A DNA stretch of 33,884 bases from Circinella minor (lineage: Eukaryota; Mucoromycota; Mucoromycetes; Mucorales; Lichtheimiaceae): assembly GCA_016758965.1 (NCBI GenBank), contig JAEPRB010000306.1:8343-42226 (forward strand), written 5' to 3'. The notes beneath the pieces were generated by a model. It was given only the letters and a program-made list of their open reading frames with translations. It did no database searches and was not told where the DNA came from. The first letter of the stretch is position 1; each line of letters starts with the position of its first letter. Shown piece after piece: positions 1 to 7,312 of the stretch. A program made the translations under genes and the position numbers.

Positions 1-26
1 ATATATATATATATATATATATATAT
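1..26. repeat. (AT)n microsatellite at window edge
   Basis: Uninterrupted AT dinucleotide run that starts at the first base of the window, so its full length is unknown. It lies just downstream of the stop codon of the MULE transposase gene on the minus strand. No function is inferred. Confidence 0.9.
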
Positions 27-52
27 GTATAATCATTATTAAATTGTCACTG

Positions 53-178
53 CTAACTCAACATATCTTTTTTTTTGTACTCTATACTGTACCTCTCCAT
101 AGCTTCATTGAGAAGGGCTTGCGATGCCACACGCGAAGCCTCTTCTGTTTGGATGATTGGGATTTGCTGCTGTACTTG

Positions 179-209
<31 letters not shown>

Positions 210-2494
210 AATGATAATAATGAGGAAGCCGTTGTCGGGCGGATCAAGCTTATGTTTAGAACACGATTAACCTGGATTATTCAAACATTATTACTAGTTC
301 AAGATTATATATATAATGTACATCTATTAATACCTACCAAATACATGTGCTTGCATGGTGAATCGTTTGCTTCGTTGTCGGGACACGTACAAGAAATAAT
401 GTAATCGTCATCAACATCGAACAACACATCGTATGTAATACTTTCGTCTGTGAACGAAAGTACTTTGATTATGTTGCCGTGTTGACTAACGATCCTGGCA
501 GCAGCTTCTTCTTCTATAGTTGCAATAAGAATTTGAATGATAATAATATATATTGGATAAACTGATGAAAACGACTACTTACCATTCAGCTCATTCACTC
601 GGGCAAGCCTTGTTCTTTCTGCCTTGTTCATTCTACGAAGCCTGAACTTGGCTACCGTGCAAAGATGATCCTGCATCAAATCAGGGAGAACAAGACTCCA
701 AAGAATGTACACAAGTACATCAACACGTTGCCTTCTCAGACTTGGCAAATATACCTCCTTTAATTGGCGGTGCCAAGTCTCTATGTAGTTGTTGGTATTT
801 ACATGATGATGGCGCTTTTTTACATGTGGTAAGCTATAAGAGTCATTGGAAATGCTACATAAAAATGTGTATATTTAAAAAAAAGACTTACATTACGCCA
901 TGCTTGGCTCCATTTTTCACGTTTCCGAAGAAACTCTCTTTCAAAATATTGATAGAGCTCGGGGCCATCCCATTCTTCATCAACATCAATACACCAGGTC
1001 TCAAACTTTTCAAGTTCAAGATCAAAATCAACTGGTGTTTCAGCTCTCATCATATTCATCATTAGGGAGAGTGCTACTTCACGCATTTCTCTCTTTTCCT
1101 TCAGAGTTTTTGATGGCGTGGATGGTTTTGCCGTGAGTTTGGTAAGAATATTTTTCTTCCATGCACGAAGGACATGCCAATGACAGATAAGTATCTTCAC
1201 ATTGTCAGTATATGTGCCAGATGATACATCATCATTTACAGTATTATATGCCTTATTAATAGCAGCTATCTCTGTATCAGAATCGTCGATCATAACACGG
1301 GATGGTATATATCCATGTTCATCCTTAAGCCATTGAAGCCAATACAAGATTGGATATTGAGCTTGTGAATTTGTAATCATCCACGTCAATGGTTTGCCCT
1401 TTCCAGTAATCCTGCATCTTGCTACAAGTGTGTAGAGATAACAGTCATGATTGGTACCATCCACACAAGTCTTATGGGTCGAATCAAGACATACGAGATC
1501 TCCATTCTCTTTCAATAGCTATATAATAAAGAATACATGATTGATCAGGTAAATGTATCATGTATTTTTATTTGTGTCGATTATCTTACCTTTAATTGCC
1601 ATTGTGACATGAATGCAAAAAAGAACATTCCCTCTTCATATCTATCAAGATTTTTTGAAGCGAAATATCCTCTTTCATGTTGGATTTTAGTGCCCCATTT
1701 CATAAGACTGTTTGCCATCGAAGGATGAAGTTGGGATTGGCGTCTAAGATGGATTTTCATCACATAATAGACATGGTGATAATCAATTCTCACTGATTGT
1801 GGTAATTGATCATAGTCTTCGCTATCCAAGATATTTTCAAGAACATCTTTGTCAAGACGAAGCATATGTTTAATATTTCTCCAGGTAAGACTTTTCTCCA
1901 CTTGAGCTTGGATGAATTCCATCACAAACCGAGGGAGTGTACCGGAAGTTGTATCTATGTTGCTGCCAGGTTCATGACCAGTATGCTTACGCCGGTATTG
2001 TACCGTGATCATGTTCTTGTCTACACTGTTGTTATTAACAAAGGCAGTAAATCCTGCCTGGCAATTGCAACAAAATGATTTTTCTCCTCGAGGGGGACCA
2101 CTTCGTTGGCAGGCAAATCGCTAACATATATTTAATTAATCATGTAATGAAAAGAAAGTAAATTAATAAATACTTATAAAAAAATAAATGAAAAATATCT
2201 GATTATGTATATAAAACAAATTATTAAAAATATTACTTCATTGAAAATAAATGATTCATTTCCTCTGCCACGTTTTTGACCAGGTGGAGGATGTATATAT
2301 CCATGTTCAAGATATTCATTGTTCTTAAGTCTACGTCCACCATCACTTTTAGTTTTATTATAAAATCTACAGTTGTAGATTGCTTCTTGATCTTTGATCC
2401 AATCACGATATTCTAATCTTGGAATAGTCAACGTTATAGGTGTACCATCATTTTCAGGTCGAGTGATAAATGTGGTAGTAAGATAGTTTTCCAT
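53..2494 (-). CDS. FAR1/MULE/SWIM transposase, six exons
   Basis: Mutator-like (MULE) DNA transposase or a domesticated derivative; it would bind and cut transposon ends in the nucleus. Exons on the minus strand: 2494-2237, 2120-1590, 1518-892, 814-583, 513-338, 271-53. They join in frame to 680 residues with no stop. The start is the first ATG in the open frame. Exons 1-2 carry a FAR1-like zinc-binding region (Cys90, then a CCxC cluster at about 103-106 and a downstream HTGH). Exon 3 carries the transposase core, with Asp275 in LDST, Asp341/342 in MIDDSD and a following CHWHVLRAWKK. Exon 4 has the family-typical NNYIETWHRQLK. Exon 5 holds a SWIM finger, CxCx9CxH (C591, C593, C603, H605). Exon 6 adds a polyserine tract and a helical tail. 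The intron 3 acceptor (AAAAAAG) and the intron 5 acceptor (ATCCAG) were chosen because they keep frame and domain continuity. I did not find terminal inverted repeats, so element ends are unknown. The family call is firm; activity is not known. Confidence 0.88.
180..226. repeat. (GAT)n trinucleotide repeat coding polyserine
   Basis: About ten perfect copies of a GAT/ATG triplet followed by imperfect GATAAT copies. On the minus strand it lies in the last exon of the MULE transposase gene and encodes a run of serines just after the SWIM finger. Slippage here would change the Ser tract in steps of one residue without shifting frame. Confidence 0.9.
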
Positions 2495-2596
2495 ATTATT
2501 ATAGATCAAAGAAAATTCAGGGGAAAAAATAAATAAAGAATTGATAACAAAACTTTAAAAAAACGAAAAAAAAAAATCAAAGTCAAAATGCCAAAG
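2495..2596. promoter_or_regulatory. 102-bp gap between MULE start codon and DIRS pol end
   Basis: This is all that separates the MULE transposase start codon (2494) from the last stop of the DIRS pol frame (2597). It is A-rich on the plus strand with an A-run near 2565-2577. Any core promoter of the MULE gene must lie here or inside the DIRS 3' end. I see no clear TATA box. The gap also contains one of three copies of a CATTTTGACT-like motif (minus strand). Confidence 0.45.
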
Positions 2597-2623
2597 TCAA
2601 ATGAGGAAATAGCAGTCAAAATG
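2581..2623. repeat. Three direct copies of AGTCAAA(A)TG
   Basis: AGTCAAAATG occurs at 2581-2590 and 2614-2623, and the one-base-shorter AGTCAAATG at 2595-2603. Read on the minus strand this is CATTTTGACT repeated at the 3' end of the DIRS pol frame. DIRS elements carry terminal and internal complementary repeats, so this could be part of the element terminus, but I found no matching copy near the other end. Confidence 0.6.
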
Positions 2624-5497
2624 GTATTTATTGGTAGGCCAAATATTTGGCCAATAAAATTTGAGGTTTACGGGCACACAATTCAAGGCTTGCATATTGT
2701 TCTCCGTATTTGAAAAAATTGAATTGATGATTTCTGTGCTTTTCATCTTTTGCATTGTTGGTTTGTAATAATATTGTTCCATTGTACTTGAATTTTGGCT
2801 CCAATTCGCATGACCCTTGACTTCCTCAATTGAATGTCCTGATTCCACTGCCTTGGTACTTGATGCTGAGCGGATAGAATGTGCTTTGTATATGTTTGTA
2901 TTTATACCTGCTTCCTTCATTTCGTCCTTGATCCATTTACTGATTGTGTTTTGTTTTATCGACTTTACTTTTTCTGGTTGGTTTATGTAAGCTAACCATA
3001 AGGTGTGTGATTCTTCTAATCCATATCGTAACTCTTCAGAACGTTTGATAAAGACAAATAAAGTTCTGACTGGGCAAATGTTTTTGTCCACTATGGTCGC
3101 TAATCTGATTGACTTGACTTGGTTTTCTTTTGGTTTCCGAAAATGAATGGTTACTCCGTTGACTTGTTCATTCTGTTCCTCAAAAAGAACATCTCTTTTC
3201 TATAACCTTCCAATGTCGGAGCCCGGTCATGCCATTGTCGCTAAAGTGATTAACATCAATGCTTTCTTTTGTAGTTCGTATATTTCTAGAGTATCCATGT
3301 TAAGCCATTTTTCCTTGATGCTTTTCAATAAGACATTGGTGTCCCATGTCATTAACTCTTGTTGAGTGGGAATTTTTATTTCTTGTTGCCTTTTTGCTTC
3401 AAAAAAACTGCGTATTATATCTTGTTTGGCCAAGGGTATTTCCGAGGGGTGTAACACCTTCCAAACTGATGCAATTGCTGAGCGTAAGCCATTTAATGTT
3501 TGGCTACTGAACTCTTTGTGTTCCATAAGAAATTTTAACACGGTTATAACTTGGTAATTTGTTGGATTGATTTTTGGTTCTTGTTGTTCACACCAACTTG
3601 TCCATTTTTTCCATGCTGCATCGTACGTTTTCCTAGTACTCCTTCTTGTTGATTCGTTTAAATATTCTGTTTCTTCTAATTTTAATCCTTCGTTCTGTAG
3701 TTCTTGCCTTGGTGATAAGTGCCAAGCGGTCATCCACCATTTCTTGATTTTGAAATATATTGGTTGAGTCTGCTGTTCCAACTTGCTCACCATTAGGAAC
3801 CAATGTTGTGTCGGCCAATAAGGCGTCACTAGTACTGCTTCCTTGACTTTTTCTTGTTTGAGTTTGTGTATTACTTGAGGTATGAACCTCCATGGTGGGA
3901 ATAAAAACATCCCCTTTTCCCTCCATCTCTGGTTGAACGCATCGACTTGTTCCGCCTCGGGATCCGGTCTTAAGCTTCAATAATGTGGTAATTTCTTGTT
4001 GTGGCGACCTGCAAATGCATCTATTTTCAATGGACCCATTTTTTGGTTTATGGTCTGAAATATTCTTTTTAGGATCTGTGCTTCGTATAAGGGTTTTTGT
4101 GTTTGTCTGCTCAGTTGATCGGCTTTTACGTTCTTTATACCTGGAATATGGTGGTATTGCACGTCTAGTTGATATTGATTGCAAAGATCTTGTATTTGGA
4201 CGGCGAGGTCTTGTAGTAGTGCTGATGCTGTTCCTCCGTCTTTCACTGTATACTTTAGTGCGGTCATGTTGTCGGTGTATATCTTGATTGTTGAACCTCG
4301 GTATTTTTTTGCATGGAGTTTTAGTGCAAAGTATATTGCTGTTAATTCCCTCATGTTGATCGAAGTTTCTTTTTCTTTTTCTGTCCACCTGCCTGCTGTT
4401 TCTAGTTCTTGGGATGCAACTCCCCAACCCAGATCCGATGCATCTGTATATGTGGTCACCCGAGGAATCTTTGCTTTCATCTTTTGAATTGGTAAACCAT
4501 TCTTTTGTGTTACCCAATCTAACCACCATTGTAGTTCCTTTTTGCTCGCTTGCGATAAATGACATATTATGTCCCAGTTCTGTTTCCTTGACCTCAGTGT
4601 GTATGATAGGTCCCTCTGTAGGTGTCTTATATGTAATAAGCCTTCAGCTATTGCTGGTAGCATAGATGTCATTTTCCCCAATAGGCTTGCAATCCATCTG
4701 CAGCTGTATTTTACGCCTGTTTTCAAAGCTTGTTTGATCACCATCTTGTTGATATTCTTCATTTCTTCTTCTGATTTCGCTAATAAACATATGTTGTTCA
4801 AGTAATATGTCATCCGTAATCCTTATTTCCTCAACGGTTCGATCACAAATCTCATAATCTTGCTGAATACTCTGGGGCTGACACTCATGCCAAATGCTAA
4901 TGTCTTGTATTGGTATACTTTGCCCCAATGGAGAAAAGTTAAAAATTTTCGAGACTCCTGGTGTAATGGTACCACCACATATGCGTCCTTGAGGTCGATC
5001 TTACAAATATAATCGTTCTGCTCGATTATCTCCCGGAGAGCCGGCACTCCCTCCATCTTGAAATGATGGCATTGTATATGATTGTTTATATTCTTGCAAT
5101 CTAAAATCGGTCTCCTCTTTGTTTTTTCTTGAATTGTAAAAAAATTTAACAAGTAATCTTTGTTCTGCGTCAGTGATATTTCTATTATATCGGCTATCAT
5201 AAATTTTTCTACCGCTTGATCCACAGCTAATTGATCCTCTCCTTTTAAATGCATTTTTTTCAATGTCCATGGCTTTGGGTTTGAATTCAATTGAATTCTG
5301 TACTCCTCCCGAATAACTGCTAGCGGCCACTTGTGCTGAATTTCTTTTAACCAGTTCTTGTAAAAAATTTTTAGTCTTCTGCCTGGTTTTTTTCCATCTA
5401 ATGGAATACTGTAAATGGTGTTGTTGTGGTGTGGTATTCCTTGCTGTGTCTTGTTTTCTTGCTTTGTTAATAACTGAGTTATTGTTGATCTGATTGT
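2597..5497 (-). pseudogene. DIRS pol: RT, RNase H and tyrosine recombinase, with nonsense mutations
   Basis: One continuous minus-strand frame of 967 codons, broken only by four stops: TAA 4825-4823, TGA 3979-3977, TGA 3229-3227, TAG 3202-3200. No frameshift is needed. The reverse transcriptase lies at about 5290-4700, with RRPILDCKNIN, KIDLKDAY and LAFGMSVSPRVFSKIMR; the active-site motif is YLNN at 4804-4793 instead of YLDD. RNase H follows at about 4440-4070 (TYTDASDLGWG, an RELTA glutamate, YTDN and NVKADQLSR). A link region (RPDPEAEQVDAF, then FPPWRFIPQVI) leads into the tyrosine recombinase at about 3700-2740. That domain has HSIR, GHANW and a YYY tyrosine, but a stop replaces the expected catalytic Arg before PGSDIG. 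The frame opens upstream of the first ATG (about 5254) and overlaps ORF1, so the intact form was probably recoded from ORF1 or used another start. Confidence 0.9.
2637..2652. repeat. 16-bp perfect palindrome GGCCAAATATTTGGCC
   Basis: Perfect self-complementary 16-mer near the 3' end of the DIRS pol frame, in the codons for the last residues of the recombinase. It is flanked by ATTGG and CCAAT, so the dyad extends imperfectly. It may be a recombinase recognition site or an accident of AT-rich coding sequence. Confidence 0.7.
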
Positions 5498-6321
5498 TCA
5501 GGGTGGTGATTGGTGATCTGTGGACGAGACTGGTTGTCGAAGGGTGGTGTATACCCCTGTCGACCTCGTCCTCTCCCCCGTAAAAAAGGTCTTCTATAGG
5601 TTTGGAAGCCTCCCCTATTTCTCGGTCTAAATCCATGTCTTGTATCTGGTCCTTGCTGTCTGCTAACAGCTGCTCTGCTAAGTGAATTTTGATGGGAAAC
5701 TTCATTATATTCTTTGACGAATTCCTTGCTAAATGCTTGTCTTTTTGTTCCTTCTTCTTTGTTATATTCCAAGGATACATTATAAGGTACTTTAATGGCC
5801 TTTGCGGCAAACTCTGTTGCTTGATTGTCCTGGTATCGTGCTGAAGCCCATTCATAGATGGCCAGTCTTTGTGCTGCTTCTTGGCATTCTGATAGTATTT
5901 TTGCCAATTCCACTGTGTTGATGGTAGGCATGGTTGTTTGTACATATTGTAATTGTTCGAACATTTCTGTGGTGGCTCTTGCCATTGTCCTTGTGTTTTC
6001 TGAATGTTTGTAAATGGTGTTGATGACTTGCATCATGTCCATTGGATGTTTCTTGAGTTTTTGAATGAATTGTTTATTAATTTCTTCACCTGTTGTCCAT
6101 TCGTCATGTCTGTATCGACGAAGACCTCTTTTGAATTTTTTAAAGTTTTCTTTGAGTTGGTTTGTTGGTGTTGTTTCCAATATGTCAGAGACTTCTACTG
6201 GTAAGTGGTATTCGTCTTCATTTTCTTCATTTGGTTGAGGTCTATATTGAATTGACCATTGTTCGAAAAGAGCAAATAGTTGTTCTTCTGTGTATTCTCT
6301 TGATACATTGTCATCAGTCAT
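5479..6321 (-). CDS. DIRS ORF1 (gag-like protein)
   Basis: Intact 280-residue ORF at the 5' end of the DIRS element. It is presumed to be the structural nucleic-acid-binding protein that packages element RNA. The N-terminal half is acidic and predicted helical, with no signal peptide or membrane segment. The C-terminal 70 residues are rich in Arg, Gly, Gln and Pro, with RGG/RGR-like runs (RPRNRGG, RGRGRGRQG) typical of RNA-binding tails. No CCHC zinc knuckle is seen. The start is the first ATG of the frame, followed by MTDDNVS. Its last 19 bases overlap the start of the pol frame, which lies in the -1 frame relative to ORF1. Identity rests on position and composition as much as on sequence. 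Confidence 0.75.
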   Translation of the reverse strand: MTDDNVSREYTEEQLFALFEQWSIQYRPQPNEENEDEYHLPVEVSDILETTPTNQLKENFKKFKRGLRRYRHDEWTTGEEINKQFIQKLKKHPMDMMQVINTIYKHSENTRTMARATTEMFEQLQYVQTTMPTINTVELAKILSECQEAAQRLAIYEWASARYQDNQATEFAAKAIKVPYNVSLEYNKEEGTKRQAFSKEFVKEYNEVSHQNSLSRAAVSRQQGPDTRHGFRPRNRGGFQTYRRPFLRGRGRGRQGYTPPFDNQSRPQITNHHPEQSDQQ

Positions 6322-7312
6322 AGTTGTTCCACGTAGCGCGGCTTAGAAAGATATGAGGAAAAGAGGATAGAAACTTTTTTATTATTATATATATAAAGGA
6401 AAATAAAGCGCAGCTCAGAGAGTATGTACCACATCTTCAGTCTCTACTTCAGCAATATTCGTATTCAAGACCCAAACCCAAAATACTGTTTTGTCTGTCC
6501 AATTCAGAATCAATAGCAAGCAATATCGGGTACAATCTAGCAGCAATACGTTTTTCGAAGTGTTGTCATACAATATTTCAATGTTCGCTAAGAGTATCTC
6601 TTTCAATGTTGTAAGAAACGTATTGCTAAATAAGATCATAATACAGGCCAGCCCGCCAGCGTTGTTTTTTGGTGATGTTCCCTTCTGGGTAAAGTAGTGG
6701 GGGAAGAAAGTTAGGATTAAAGTCTCAAATGATTGTTACTCCATTTCAATATGTATAACTTGTGGAACTTCTGGTTTTTTTGTATCACTTTTTTTATTTG
6801 TTTAGTAGTTGTTTACAGGTGTTTTGGTCGAAGTTCTTGAATAGAGTGTAGGTGATTGAGACATAATACTATTAGTTTCCTTAATATGGCGGTTGTAATC
6901 AGGAAAGGATGACTCAGATAACGCTGGCATCTTTTTAAAAAAGGTGATGGTTATCAACATTTTTTTTGGTTGTTTATATGTATTTTTGTTTTCTTTTGTT
7001 AAAATTTTTTCATCTGTTAAAATCCTTTGCAGCATAAATCTGTTGGATCGAAAATAAAAGAACGAACATTTGTTTCTGAATCAATGTGGTCCATTTGATT
7101 TCTAAAAAGTTCATTGAGTTGACAAAAAGTATATTGGAGAAGGGGATTGTTCAAAGTGAGCTTGGCTAAAATCACATCAACGGTTTTCTAAAAAGTATAT
7201 CAAGTCCCCTCCCCCAAAAAAAAAAAAAAAAAAAAAAAAGCACCTGGAATTTTTCTGTTTTCTTCCTTTTTTTTTTCTTCAGCATTCTGCGGGAAAAAAA
7301 GTTGACAACAGA
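6322..7312. other. Intergenic region between DIRS element and DDHD gene
   Basis: About 1 kb without a confident gene. The part at 6322-6420 is probably the DIRS 5' untranslated region or terminus. A 12-bp inverted repeat sits at 6542-6627. Minus-strand frames at 6639-6415 and 7035-6802 are open for 74 and 77 codons but match nothing I recognise. A poly-A run (about 7217-7240) lies about 70 bp before the DDHD start codon. Confidence 0.5.
6542..6627. repeat. 12-bp perfect inverted repeat with 62-base loop
   Basis: AGCAATACGTTT at 6542-6553 pairs exactly with AAACGTATTGCT at 6616-6627. The arms could form a 12-bp stem. It lies 220-310 bp upstream of the DIRS ORF1 start codon, so it may belong to the element terminus, to a small unrelated element, or to neither. 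Confidence 0.7.

Larger units (their letters stand above)
2597..6321 (-). mobile_element. DIRS-like tyrosine-recombinase retrotransposon (decayed)
   Basis: The coding part of a DIRS-order retrotransposon. It has a gag-like ORF1 (6321-5479), then a pol frame with reverse transcriptase, RNase H and a tyrosine recombinase (5497-2597). DIRS elements integrate with a tyrosine recombinase through a circular intermediate and lack an integrase and target-site duplications, which fits the genes seen. The limits given are coding limits only. I could not locate the inverted terminal repeats or the internal complementary region by eye. ORF1 is open, but pol has four in-frame stops and RT active-site changes, so this copy should be non-autonomous. 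Confidence 0.88.

Noticed and set aside
75..404. Plus-strand ORF with a poly-Asp run
   Set aside because: It is the antisense reading of the last exons of the MULE gene; the Asp run is the reverse of the Ser microsatellite.
3633..4565. 310-codon minus-strand ORF, Arg/Lys/Thr-rich
   Set aside because: Shadow of the RNase H and recombinase frame; it shows no domain of its own.
5001..5945. 314-codon minus-strand ORF in the DIRS element
   Set aside because: It is an overlapping frame under ORF1 and RT. The RT and gag-like motifs are in the other two frames.
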